From Arthrobacter sp. V1I7 (GTDB taxonomy: Bacteria; Actinomycetota; Actinomycetes; Actinomycetales; Micrococcaceae): a stretch of DNA of 64,000 nt. The stretch is taken from contig NZ_JAUSYS010000001.1 in NCBI RefSeq assembly GCF_030817015.1, positions 2,232,001-2,296,000 of the forward strand. The letters are read 5' to 3'. The translations under genes were made by a program, and so were the position numbers. Under the pieces are notes generated by a model. It worked only from the letters and a program-made list of their open reading frames with translations. It did no database searches and was not told where the DNA came from. Shown piece after piece: positions 26,270 through 33,655 of this stretch (the first letter of the stretch is position 1; every line of letters starts with the position of its first letter).

Positions 26270-26671
26270 GTGGAAATCCAAGCTAAGCAGCCAAGCACCA
26301 AGGGTCCGGCGGACATGTTCACCGGCGACGTCTGGTTCGACGTCATCGCCAGGGGCGAGGAGCCCTCGCGGCTGCGTGTGAACGCCGTCCGCTTCGCCCC
26401 GGGTGCCCGCACCGCCTGGCACACCCACGCAGCCGGACAGACCCTGCACGTCACCGAGGGCGTCGGGCTGGTCCAGTCGCGGGGCGGCGACGTCGTCGTG
26501 ATGAAGCCCGGCGACTCGGTTTACACCCCGCCGGGCGAATGGCACTGGCACGGCGCGGCCCCTGAACATTTCATGACCCACCTGGCCATGTGGGAAGCCC
26601 TGGGCCTGGGTCAGGGTCCCGAAACCCAGTGGGGCGAACACGTCAGCGACGCGGAATACCACGCCGGCTAG
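26270..26671 (+). CDS. small cupin-domain protein
   Basis: A single-domain beta-barrel cupin of 133 residues with GTG start (AAGGAGG ahead). Metal-binding motif 1 is WHTHAAGQTLHVTEGVG, with two His and a later His and Glu-type position. Motif 2 is PGDSVYTPPGEWHWHGAAP. This pattern matches the cupins annotated as carboxymuconolactone-decarboxylase-associated or hydroxynitrile-lyase-like. In such families activity is uncertain, so no reaction is assigned. It probably shares an mRNA with the alcohol dehydrogenase. Confidence 0.85.
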   Translation: MEIQAKQPSTKGPADMFTGDVWFDVIARGEEPSRLRVNAVRFAPGARTAWHTHAAGQTLHVTEGVGLVQSRGGDVVVMKPGDSVYTPPGEWHWHGAAPEHFMTHLAMWEALGLGQGPETQWGEHVSDAEYHAG

Positions 26672-26830
26672 CGCCGCCCACTCCGTCGGCCGGGGGTCCG
26701 TCCGATAGGAGAGGGCCCCGGCGCTCGGGCTCCCGCTTTACCTGACCTTCGTGGCACGATCTTTACATGGGATCGGCGAAAGGCGCCGGACTGCTGACGG
26801 ACCCTCCACCCACCACGAAAGGCACCACTC

Positions 26831-27379
26831 ATGAGCCTGGAACAGCCCGACCTGACTCCCGGACCGGATACCGAATACGATCCGGACTCCGCGGCTGAAC
26901 AGCCGGAGGCCGCTCTCCAGTCCCTGATCGGCCGCATCGAACACGAAATGGCGACACTCCAGTTCGGCAGCTTCAGCCAGACCGACGCCCTCGACCTCGG
27001 GCTGCTCTTTGTGGAGCTGGGCACCGAGCGAAACCTGCCGATCGCCATTGACGTCCGCAGAAGCGCCCATATTCTCTTCCACGTTTCCCTGCCCGGGGCA
27101 ACCCCCGACAACGAGATCTGGGTCGAAAGAAAAAGCCGAACCGCAGAACAGTATGCGGAACCCTCGCTCCTGGTCGGCCTTCGCGGGCGGCTCGGCGGCG
27201 GAAGAATTGAGGACAACGGCTGGTTTGACCAGTCGCGCTATGCCGCGCACGGCGGTGCCTTTCCCCTCTATATGAAGGGAACCGGCCCCGTTGCAACGGT
27301 GACAGTGTCCGGGCTGCCGCAGAAAGCGGACCACGATCTTGTCGTCGAGGCCCTGCGCACATTCAAAGGCACCGCGTAG
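26831..27379 (+). CDS. UPF0303/HbpS-like protein (heme-degrading-domain family)
   Basis: A 182-residue protein with a 25-residue acidic N-terminal tail and a UPF0303 domain: LGLLFVELGTERNLPIAIDVRRSAHILFHVSLPGATPDNEIWVERKSRTAEQY, GRGG-like loop, FDQSRYAAHGGAFPLYMKGTGPVATVTVSGLPQKADHDLVVEAL. The family includes the fungal YBR137W and the Streptomyces HbpS relatives. Members bind small molecules such as heme, but activity is unproven here. The 160-base upstream gap carries TCGTGGCACGA and a GC-rich imperfect hairpin at 26689-26722. It is a single gene, convergent with the next. Confidence 0.85.
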   Translation: MSLEQPDLTPGPDTEYDPDSAAEQPEAALQSLIGRIEHEMATLQFGSFSQTDALDLGLLFVELGTERNLPIAIDVRRSAHILFHVSLPGATPDNEIWVERKSRTAEQYAEPSLLVGLRGRLGGGRIEDNGWFDQSRYAAHGGAFPLYMKGTGPVATVTVSGLPQKADHDLVVEALRTFKGTA

Positions 27380-27427
27380 ACGGCCGCGACCGCGCCCTCG
27401 GCGCCAGGTCCGTCCGCCGGGCTCGGG

Positions 27428-28309
27428 TCAGGCGACCTGCCCGTCAGTAACGGCCCCGGCGGCAGTGCGGATCGCATCGCGCATCGCCGTGGCGGGCCGG
27501 CCGAGGAGGGCGCTGAGGTCTCCGCTGGTGACCAGCAGCTCGCTCCGTGCGATGCCGAGGTCGCTGTCGGCCAGGATGGCAGCGTAGCCCTCCGGCAGTC
27601 CGGCACCCACGAGGATTTCCGTGTACTGCTCCACCGGAAGGTCCTGATAGCGCACTGGACGGGCGGTGGCGGCGCTGAGTTCCGCAGCGAGCTCGCTCAG
27701 GTTGAACGGTTCATCGCCTCCGAGCTCGTACACTTTTCCGGCCTGGTCCTCCAGCAGCAGGACGGCTGCGGCAGCCCCGGCGTAGTCGGCCCGGGTGGCT
27801 GCGCTGACCCGCCCGTCGCCGGCGCTGCCAAGCACGGCGTCGTGCTCGAGGTAGGTGGCGAATTGCCCGGTGTAGTTCTCCAGGTACCAGCTATTGCGGA
27901 GCAAGGTGAAAGGAACTCCGGAAGCCCGCAGGGCCTCTTCCGTGCCTTGGTGCTCGGCGGCCAGCTTCATTTCCGCGCGGTCGGCATTGGCGATGCTGGT
28001 GTACGCGATAAGACCCACGCCGGCTTCCTTGGCGGCCGCAATCGCGTTACGGTGCTGCTCGACTCGCTGGCCGGTCGCCGTCCCGGAAACCAGCAGCACC
28101 TTGTCCGCTCCAGCAAAGGCCTGCCGCAGGGAATCGCGGTCGTCGAAGTCGATTGACCGGACCTGCACGCCGCGGTCGGCGAGATCTTCAAGCCGCGCCA
28201 CATTCCGGCCGGCGGCCACGATCTGCCCCGCCGGCATATCCCGCTCGAGGAGTTCTTCAACGACAAGGCGGCCGAGCTGACCGGTTGCGCCGGTAATAAC
28301 GATCTTCAT
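27428..28309 (-). CDS. NmrA/QorB-like NAD(P)H:quinone oxidoreductase
   Basis: Atypical SDR of 293 residues resembling QorB. The Rossmann fold starts at once with MKIVITGATGQLGRLVVEELL (GATGQLG at 7-13). Later signatures are VLLVSGTATGQRVEQHRNAIAAAKEAGVGLIAYTSI, LRNSWYLENYTG and YELGGDEPFNLSELAA. QorB reduces quinones with NADPH; homologues often answer to redox or electrophile stress. The ATG at 28309 follows AAAGGACCACC; the longer frame upstream is rejected. It is divergent from a HxlR regulator, the classic qorA2/qorR-type pair, so it is probably repressed by that protein. Confidence 0.9.
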   Translation of the reverse strand: MKIVITGATGQLGRLVVEELLERDMPAGQIVAAGRNVARLEDLADRGVQVRSIDFDDRDSLRQAFAGADKVLLVSGTATGQRVEQHRNAIAAAKEAGVGLIAYTSIANADRAEMKLAAEHQGTEEALRASGVPFTLLRNSWYLENYTGQFATYLEHDAVLGSAGDGRVSAATRADYAGAAAAVLLLEDQAGKVYELGGDEPFNLSELAAELSAATARPVRYQDLPVEQYTEILVGAGLPEGYAAILADSDLGIARSELLVTSGDLSALLGRPATAMRDAIRTAAGAVTDGQVA

Positions 28310-28387
28310 GGTGGTCCTTTCCAAACGGGTGACTGACACCCATGCCAACGGTCCCGGAACTGGATTACTTCCCAGGAGAGAGTACGC

Positions 28388-28423
28388 ACTTTAAAGTAAG
28401 CTACTGATATGAAAGTAAGTACT
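28388..28423. promoter_or_regulatory. HxlR operator region (palindrome plus AAAGTAAG repeats)
   Basis: ACTTTAAAGT (28388-28397) is a perfect 10-bp palindrome. AAAGTAAG occurs twice, starting at 28393 and 28412, 19 bases apart. The second copy is inside the first codons of the HxlR gene. The local AT-richness stands out in this GC-rich window. The site is placed to repress both divergent genes. Confidence 0.5.
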
Positions 28424-28816
28424 GACCCCATCCCCGCTGGCTCCCTGGCAGCAGACGAGATTTTCCCCGCGGGCTGTCCGAGCCGGACCGTCCTGGATCA
28501 CGTCTCCAGTAAATGGGGCGTGCTGATCCTGGTCGCCCTATCGAACGGCCCGCAACGCTGGAGCGAGCTGCGCCGCAGGGCTGAAGGCATCAGTGAGAAA
28601 ATGCTCGCCCAGACCCTCAAGACGCTGGAAGGCGACGGGTTCGTCCGTCGCGATGCCCAGACGATCATTCCGCCCCGGGTCGACTACAGCCTGACAGGCC
28701 GCGGCCAGGAGCTCGTTGCCCTGCTGCTCCCGCTGGTCAGCTGGATAGCCGGGCACGCTGCCGAAATCGTCGCTACCCGAGGCTCCGTGCAGTCCGCTCC
28801 GCCCAAGATCCCCTAA
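28409..28816 (+). CDS. HxlR-family transcriptional regulator
   Basis: A 135-residue winged-helix protein of the HxlR type. It has CPSRTVLDHVSSKWGVLILVALSNGPQRWSELRRRAEGISEKMLAQTLKTLEGDGFVRRD, with the conserved N-terminal Cys at about residue 25 and the recognition helix GISEKMLAQTLK. The Cys next to the HTH is the redox sensor in QorR and HypR-type members. It is divergent from the QorB-like gene by 99 bases, with operator-like repeats in between. Expected role: repress that gene until quinones or other electrophiles oxidise the Cys. Confidence 0.92.
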   Translation: MKVSTDPIPAGSLAADEIFPAGCPSRTVLDHVSSKWGVLILVALSNGPQRWSELRRRAEGISEKMLAQTLKTLEGDGFVRRDAQTIIPPRVDYSLTGRGQELVALLLPLVSWIAGHAAEIVATRGSVQSAPPKIP

Positions 28817-29097
28817 TGAGGGAATCTGGTCGTCGCTGATCTCGATCTGGACGTTGGCTGGTACGCGGGTACGCAAAACCCATCGGGGCAATGCTGCTCC
28901 CCACCCAGGTCCCGTCGGTCGGCCAAGCGCACCGCTATTCGCGGCCAACGTCCCGCCGGCGGTTTTCGGCCCGACGCCGACACTCCCGGCAGGCTGCTCG
29001 GCATGCTGAGTTCTTCCATCGCAGAGGAAGCCCACCCGGCACAGCCGCTGTAGCAGGCGGCCAGATAGCGCCGGCAGCAGAGCGTGCCCCCTGTCCG
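28817..29097. other. non-coding or degenerate stretch
   Basis: 281 bases with no gene I can support. Open frames on either strand do not show recognisable domains or ribosome sites. It marks the start of the decayed accessory stretch that runs to about 36.8 kb. Confidence 0.5.
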
Positions 29098-29769
29098 TCA
29101 GGACGTCCGCGCCGTCGGACGGGCGCGGCGGTAGATGACGTACTCGGCCACCGCCAGGTTGATCAGCCACGCCGCCCCCAACAGCACCGCCCGGGTCACC
29201 TCATCGGCGGGGCCGACGAGAAGCAGCCTAGGGATACTCACGAGTGCCTGCGTTCCCGCCGCCACACCGATGGCGTAGCCACGAGTCATCCACGCGCTGT
29301 GTCGGACGAAATCCCGACGGCGGACCGCTAAGAGCCCAAACACGATGCTCACGACCATTCCCGAACCGAAGAACAGCCGAAGGGCGAGGAGAATCTCGCC
29401 GTCGCCGGGCGGAAGCGGATAGAACACCGACATCCACAAGCCGGAGAGAGCGGCAAGGAGGCCGGCCGGGATGAGGATGCTTCCGGCGATACGGTGCCAG
29501 CCGCGCCTGCCCCGAAGCGAGGGAACGAACTGGAACGCTCCGAGCAGGCTGTAGACGGTGACGCTGACGATGTGCGCCACCACAGGGCCGGGCGAGGCGA
29601 AGAACCGCGCGTTCTGCGGTGTAATCACGGCCCCGCCCGTCAACTCGGCCAGGCGCAGCGCCCCGAAGTTGACCGGTATGAGGCTAAGAAGGATCAAGGC
29701 GGTGGGTTCGGGCCACTGGCGTCCGGAACGCCGGACGGGAGTGCGAACTCGACTTCGTTCCAGCGTCAT
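29098..29769 (-). CDS. DUF2306 integral membrane protein
   Basis: A 223-residue membrane protein of unknown function with about six to seven hydrophobic segments. Features of DUF2306 are HIVSVTVYSLLGAFQFVPSLRGRRGWHRIAGSILIPAGLLAALSGLWM in the middle, followed by LRLFFGSGMVVSIVFGLLAVRRRDFVRHSAWMTRGYAIGVAAGTQ. The conserved His and Arg residues could be haem or metal ligands, but this is not established. The ATG at 29769 has GAGGACAAGG ahead. Such genes are usually paired with a divergent TetR gene. Here only a stub of that regulator remains, although its operators look intact. Confidence 0.85.
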   Translation of the reverse strand: MTLERSRVRTPVRRSGRQWPEPTALILLSLIPVNFGALRLAELTGGAVITPQNARFFASPGPVVAHIVSVTVYSLLGAFQFVPSLRGRRGWHRIAGSILIPAGLLAALSGLWMSVFYPLPPGDGEILLALRLFFGSGMVVSIVFGLLAVRRRDFVRHSAWMTRGYAIGVAAGTQALVSIPRLLLVGPADEVTRAVLLGAAWLINLAVAEYVIYRRARPTARTS

Positions 29770-29789
29770 GACCTTGTCCTCTGATCAGC

Positions 29790-29840
29790 GGTGTACGGCG
29801 TACACCGGCTACGCCCAAGGGTAGGTATACGCAGTACACC
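29790..29840. promoter_or_regulatory. pair of TetR-type operators in front of DUF2306 gene
   Basis: Site 1 is GGTGTACGGCGTACACC (29790-29806), a perfect 17-bp inverted repeat. Site 2 is GGTATACGCAGTACACC (29824-29840), the same element with an imperfect left arm. Their centres are 34 bases apart. They sit 20-70 bases upstream of the DUF2306 start and directly before the TetR remnant, as expected for the control region of a divergent pair. Confidence 0.65.
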
Positions 29841-29856
29841 TATCAATAGCAGATTG

Positions 29857-29983
29857 CGACGGAAAGGTTGCCGCGACGATTCAGCCGCCGGAGACTTCCC
29901 GACGGGCGCCTTTGAACCGCCAGCGGGTGCTGCAGACCGGGGTCGAACTTGCCGACGAATTGGGCTTGAATCGGGACAGCTGA
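29857..29983 (+). pseudogene. TetR-family regulator, N-terminal stub
   Basis: In the frame ending at the TGA at 29981 the translation contains PETSRRAPLNRQRVLQTGVE followed by LADELGL, then NRDS and stop. This is the N-terminal arm and first helix of a TetR repressor, where PLSRERVLRAAVELADEGGIE is the usual form in the DUF2306-linked group. The helix-turn-helix and the whole ligand domain are gone. No convincing start codon is visible. The break falls inside a small hairpin. The assignment rests on about 27 residues plus context (matching operators, DUF2306 partner). Confidence 0.55.
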
Positions 29984-29999
29984 TAGCAACGCTGTCCCG
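29972..29999. repeat. 9-bp stem hairpin at the TetR break point
   Basis: CGGGACAGC (29972-29980) pairs with GCTGTCCCG (29991-29999) around a 10-base loop that starts with the stop codon of the TetR stub. No T-run follows. It may be the scar or substrate of the deletion. Confidence 0.45.
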
Positions 30000-30013
30000 G
30001 GCTCTTGCCTGAA

Positions 30014-30040
30014 GCCGCACTTCGGAGGAGGATGTGCGGC
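30014..30040 (+). repeat. 7-bp stem hairpin in the dienelactone hydrolase leader
   Basis: GCCGCAC (30014-30020) pairs with GTGCGGC (30034-30040); the 13-base loop TTCGGAGGAGGAT is rich in Shine-Dalgarno-like sequence. The true ribosome site AGGAGG (30048-30053) and the ATG at 30060 follow just after it. Its function is unknown. Confidence 0.35.
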
Positions 30041-30059
30041 AAACTCCAGGAGGCCCGAC

Positions 30060-31037
30060 ATGACCCAGCTTGGCAAGTTCGAGAAGTACCTGATCGAGGA
30101 ATTCTTTGACGATTACCGCTCCGGCGCCCTGTCGCAACGCACCTTCACGCGCCGCGTGGCGTTCATTACGGGCAGCATGGCGGCTGCGGCAGCGGCGATG
30201 CTCCTGGTCGGCTGCACGCCGGAGGAAGTTCCGCGCAGCACCGATCCGATGCCGACCCCCAGCACTCCCGCCTCATCCCCGGAGTCCGGCAGCGTTACCC
30301 CCGGGCCGGTACCGGGGGCCAAGAGCCCGTTGTCCGTTCCGGAGGGCGCGCCAGGACTGGCCACGGAGACGGTGCGCTTTCCCTCCGACGAAGCCGAGAT
30401 CAGCGCCTATCTGGCCCGGCCGGAGGGAGGTGCAGCCGGACCTGCCGTGTTGGTCTGCCACGAGAACCGCGGGCTGACCCCCCACATCCAGGACGTGGCA
30501 CGACGCTTCGCCAAGGCCGGATACGCGGCTCTGGCGCTGGACCTGCTCAGCAGGGAAGGTGGAACGGCGAGCTTTGACCGGGACGCCGTCCCCGGAGCCC
30601 TGACCCAGGCTGGCGCACAGCGCCATGTCTCCGACTTCACCGCCGCCTTCGACTATCTGAACTCACAGACCTACGTGGACCAGGGGCGGATCGCCATGAC
30701 CGGCTACTGCTTCGGCGGCGGCATCACCTGGCAGGCTGCCACCGACCTGCCCGGACTAAAGGCCACCGCGGCGTTTTACGGTCCCTCCCCCGACCTGGCC
30801 AAGGTTCCGACGATCAAGCCGGCGGCGTTCGGCGTGTACGCCGAACTCGACCAGCGGATCACCGGCGCCATGCCCGCTCTCCGGGATGCCCTGGCGGCCA
30901 CTGACGTCCGCCACCAGCTCACCGTCTATCCCGGCGTCGACCACGCGTTCCACAACGACACCGGGGATCGCTACGTGGAAGCGCAGGCTACCGCCGCGTG
31001 GAACGACACGCTCGCCTGGTTCACCAAATACGTCTGA
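30060..31037 (+). CDS. dienelactone hydrolase-family lipoprotein
   Basis: Alpha/beta hydrolase of 325 residues. The first 50 residues are unusual for a cytosolic enzyme: EEFFDDYRSGALSQRTFTRRVAFITGSMAAAAAAMLLVGC, a twin-arginine-like signal ending in a lipobox Cys at about residue 52. A Pro/Ser/Thr linker follows, then the hydrolase domain. The nucleophile is Cys in GYCFGGG, the acid is Asp in AELDQR and the base is His in GVDHAFHND, the DLH triad. HENRGLTPHIQDVARRFAKAGY is the standard N-terminal strand and oxyanion region. It is expected on the outer membrane face, hydrolysing an unknown ester or lactone. A strong ribosome site precedes the ATG. Confidence 0.92.
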   Translation: MTQLGKFEKYLIEEFFDDYRSGALSQRTFTRRVAFITGSMAAAAAAMLLVGCTPEEVPRSTDPMPTPSTPASSPESGSVTPGPVPGAKSPLSVPEGAPGLATETVRFPSDEAEISAYLARPEGGAAGPAVLVCHENRGLTPHIQDVARRFAKAGYAALALDLLSREGGTASFDRDAVPGALTQAGAQRHVSDFTAAFDYLNSQTYVDQGRIAMTGYCFGGGITWQAATDLPGLKATAAFYGPSPDLAKVPTIKPAAFGVYAELDQRITGAMPALRDALAATDVRHQLTVYPGVDHAFHNDTGDRYVEAQATAAWNDTLAWFTKYV

Positions 31038-31099
31038 ACCATCAGGCCTGGTCGAGGGCCAGCGACGACGACAGACCGCGGGGGCGTCAACCTGGGCGA

Positions 31100-31460
31100 G
31101 CAGTTCGTTCGCCCGCTCCTTCTATCCCAACTGGAACAAGGCAGCCGATGACACCGTCGCGATCCTGCACACCACGGCCGGGCGCGACCCCTACGACCGC
31201 GCACTGACGGACCTGTCGGCGAATTGTCCACCCGCAGTGACGGCTTCCGCACCCGCTGGGCCGCGCCCAACGGGTGCCAGCATTTCACCGGCCGGAAGCA
31301 CTTCCACCACCCGATTGTCGGAGAGCTCCATCTGCTCTTCGAGGCGATGGAACTTTCAGCGGACTCCGGCTTGTCCCTGTTCGTCTACAGCCCCGAACCC
31401 GGCACCCCTCCGACGATGCGATTCGGCTCCTCGCCGGCTGGGCCGCGACGAACGCGCTGT
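31100..31460 (+). pseudogene. MmyB-type HTH regulator, C-terminal domain with two frameshifts
   Basis: Three frames in order give the MmyB-like ligand-binding domain of helix-turn-helix regulators. First FARSFYPNWNKAADDTVAIL and HTTAGRDPYDRALTDL (to about 31219). Then VGELSTRSDGFRTRWAAPNG, HFTGRKHFHHPIVGELHLLF and YSPEPGTP (to about 31409). Then SDDAIRLLAGWAAT. Each junction is explained by loss of one base (a G near 31220, a C near 31409). The N-terminal HTH part is absent. The order of conserved elements (YP.W, AGR.P.D, LVGELS, F...W, H..VG.L.L..E, PGTPS..ALRLLA.W) matches the family, so this is a decayed gene rather than a chance frame. Confidence 0.75.
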
Positions 31461-31880
31461 CCCGGCGGACAGAGCCCGGGCGGACAGAGTCCGGCCAGTC
31501 CACCGACCGGAGCATCCCGGGCCACACCCTCGCCTGAGCCGGCGGCAATCCAACAGCGCCCGCTGGCCTGGACCGCGACGACCTACCGCCGGTGCTGCTG
31601 CGGGACCTCGGGCTCTACCCCCGCAAGGAGCCACTGGACGTTGCGGAAGTTTGCCAAGGGTTTACCTGCCTGGTCTTGGAACCTGTAGCGGGAGCCGACC
31701 AGACTGGTTACTACTTGATGAACCGGTCACTTGTGATCGCTCAACCAGACCAGCGGGATACGGACGCAGCGGTGCGTTCCGGCATGCTTCGCGGCGACAC
31801 TATGCAGGGCCCGAGGCCTTGAGCACGGTCTGAGCGGACCGTCCGGCCCTACTGTCAGGTCCGACGATGAGTCAGCCTGG
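31461..31880. other. degenerate stretch, no supported gene
   Basis: About 420 bases between the MmyB remnant and a small minus-strand gene. Short open frames exist, one with LLRDLGLYPRKEPLDVAEV around 31595-31650, but none has a recognisable domain or ribosome site. It is probably further debris from lost genes. Confidence 0.45.
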
Positions 31881-32084
31881 CTAGCTGCCCGGCGTCACAA
31901 CATCCTCCAGCATTGTCCTGTCGAAGAATCGAACCTCGCCCGTGGCCTGGAAGAACACCGGAACTACTGATGTACTTGGGTCCTTCGAGGTTTCATAAAT
32001 CTCCGGGGCGCCCCCGTGTTTGCGCGCAATGGTTCCGACCAGATCTGTGCCGCGAACCCGGACAGTCCGATACTTGTAGCTCAT
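31881..32084 (-). CDS. small hypothetical protein
   Basis: A 67-residue protein: MSYKYRTVRVRGTDLVGTI, then IYETSKDPSTSVVPVFF and EVRFFDRTMLEDVVTPGS. The alternating hydrophobic pattern suggests a small beta barrel, but no family is recognised. The ATG is preceded by GGGGTCACC, a modest ribosome site. Composition is normal for coding DNA here. It sits alone among gene remnants, so it could itself be a fragment. Confidence 0.4.
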   Translation of the reverse strand: MSYKYRTVRVRGTDLVGTIARKHGGAPEIYETSKDPSTSVVPVFFQATGEVRFFDRTMLEDVVTPGS

Positions 32085-32234
32085 GTGGTGACCCCTTCGT
32101 CAGTTGGTGCAAACCCTACACCAGCGTCTTTAACGGGAACCCGCCCAGATACAGGAGTGGTCGTAGTCGAAGCCGCCCGACGCATGCTGGGTGAGCGTGC
32201 CCTGGCCGCCGGCGGTCAGCCAATCGACGGAGAG

Positions 32235-32325
32235 TCGAACCTCGTCGAAGCTGTGGGCCCCTTGATCGAAGTTCCCATTCTTGTTGCACTGGTCTATGTG
32301 GCCCTGCGGGTCCGCAACGCTACTT
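32235..32325 (+). pseudogene. ACR3 arsenite efflux permease, C-terminal remnant
   Basis: The translation SNLVEAVGPLIEVPILVALV followed by YVALRVRN matches the last helix of ACR3-family arsenite exporters, which end in VVGPLIEVPVLVGLVYVSLALR. Nothing of the other nine helices remains upstream. The family call depends on one 28-residue segment, but the VGPLIEVP motif is distinctive, and an arsC head and trxB follow in ars-operon order. Confidence 0.6.
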
Positions 32326-32378
32326 CATCCCTGCCGCCCCTCTCTAATCCTCAAGGCCCTCGATCCTCAAGAGACCTG

Positions 32379-32435
32379 ATGAGCACCGAAGCCATCCGAA
32401 GACCCTCCGTCCTCTTCGTCTGCGTCCACAGCGCC
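32379..32435 (+). pseudogene. arsenate reductase ArsC, N-terminal remnant
   Basis: From an ATG at 32379 the frame reads MSTEAIRRPSVLFVCVHSAGD, the start of a low-molecular-weight-phosphatase-type arsenate reductase (usually KPSVLFVCVHNAGRSQMA). The catalytic Cys position is present. The loop is altered (SAGD for NAGRS) and similarity ends there. About 110 residues are missing before trxB begins. This is the second piece of a collapsed arsenic operon. Confidence 0.6.
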
Positions 32436-32515
32436 GGCGACGGGATCAAGTCCCGCATTGAGGGCTCATCGCTTTCCTCACCCCGCCGCCAAGTAGCCGG
32501 AACAGGAGCCTTACC

Positions 32516-33538
32516 GTGAGCGCCGCATCCCCTAAAACGGAAACGCCAACGCCTGCCGCCGTGAGCACCGAACAGCTGATCATCATCGGATCCGGCCCGG
32601 CCGGCTACACCGCGGCGATCTACGCCGCCCGCGCCGGGCTGAAGCCGCTGGTCCTGGCCGGATCGGTCACCGCCGGCGGTGCCCTGATGAACACCACCGA
32701 CGTCGAGAACTTCCCCGGCTTCCCCGAAGGAATCCAGGGTCCCGAACTCATGGACGGGCTGCAGCAGCAGGCGGAACGGTTCGGCGCCCAGGTGGTGTTC
32801 GACGACGTCACCGCAGTCACGCTCGCCGGACACCTCAAGCGCGTGGTCACCGGCGCCGGCGAGACCCACGAGGCCCCGGCAGTCATCCTGGCCACCGGTT
32901 CCGCGTACAAGGAACTCGGACTGCCGGAGGAGAAGACATTCAGCGGCCACGGGGTCTCCTGGTGCGCCACCTGCGACGGTTTCTTCTTCCGCGACCAGGA
33001 CATCATCGTGGTCGGCGGCGGCGACTCCGCGATGGAGGAAGCGACGTTCCTGACCCGGTTCGGGAAGTCCGTGACCGTCGTGGTCCGCAAGGGCGAACTC
33101 CGGGCCTCCCGGATCATGGCCCAGCGCGCCAAGGACAATCCCAAGATCCGATTCGCCTGGAACTCCGCCATCACGAAGATCCACGGCGACGGCAAGGTCA
33201 CCGGCGTCACCCTGAAGGACACCGTCACCGGTCAAACCCGCGAGCAGTCCGCCACCGGCATTTTCGTCGCAATCGGGCACGTCCCGCGCACGGAGCTGGT
33301 GGCCGGGCAGGTGGACCTCGACGCCGAGGGCTACATCAAGGTCGATTCCCCCACCACGGTCACCAACCTCTCGGGCGTCTTCGCCTGCGGCGACGCCGTG
33401 GACCACCGCTACCGCCAGGCCATCACCGCCGCCGGGACCGGCTGCGCCGCAGCCCTCGACGCCGAACGCTACCTCGCCGCGTTGGATGACGCGGACAGCA
33501 TCGCCACCGCCCTGGTGGAAGAACCCACCCACGCCTGA
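32516..33538 (+). CDS. trxB: thioredoxin reductase
   Basis: FAD/NADPH disulfide reductase of 340 residues, complete. The FAD motif [18 protein letters not shown] begins at about residue 25. The redox pair is CATC in [12 protein letters not shown] at about residue 155. The NADPH motif is [10 protein letters not shown]. The C-terminal FAD motif is [23 protein letters not shown]. The GTG start follows AGGAGCCTTACC. In actinobacterial ars operons a trxB copy is common, to recycle the thioredoxin that ArsC uses. Since fragments of ACR3 and arsC lie just upstream, this copy was probably part of that operon. It now stands alone and may still serve general thiol balance. Whether it is the only trxB in the genome is unknown. 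Confidence 0.93.
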   Translation: MSAASPKTETPTPAAVSTEQLIIIGSGPAGYTAAIYAARAGLKPLVLAGSVTAGGALMNTTDVENFPGFPEGIQGPELMDGLQQQAERFGAQVVFDDVTAVTLAGHLKRVVTGAGETHEAPAVILATGSAYKELGLPEEKTFSGHGVSWCATCDGFFFRDQDIIVVGGGDSAMEEATFLTRFGKSVTVVVRKGELRASRIMAQRAKDNPKIRFAWNSAITKIHGDGKVTGVTLKDTVTGQTREQSATGIFVAIGHVPRTELVAGQVDLDAEGYIKVDSPTTVTNLSGVFACGDAVDHRYRQAITAAGTGCAAALDAERYLAALDDADSIATALVEEPTHA

Positions 33539-33655
33539 GCTCCGCCGGTCTGCTGGAGGACCGAGAGGAGGTGCGCCGCAGGCGACAACTGAAGGTACTT
33601 CCCCAACGGCGTCCGGCGTGGTTGAGTCACTGTACCGAACGAACAAGGGGGCTCC

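Noticed and set aside
26689..26722. GCCGGGG/CCCCGGC hairpin as terminator of the cupin gene
   Set aside because: The loop is 20 bases, the stem only seven pairs and there is no T-run; too weak to list as a terminator.
31592..31822. Open frame with LLRDLGLYPRKEPLDVAEV as a real gene
   Set aside because: No ribosome site, no family, and it lies in a stretch of gene debris; listed only as part of the degenerate region.
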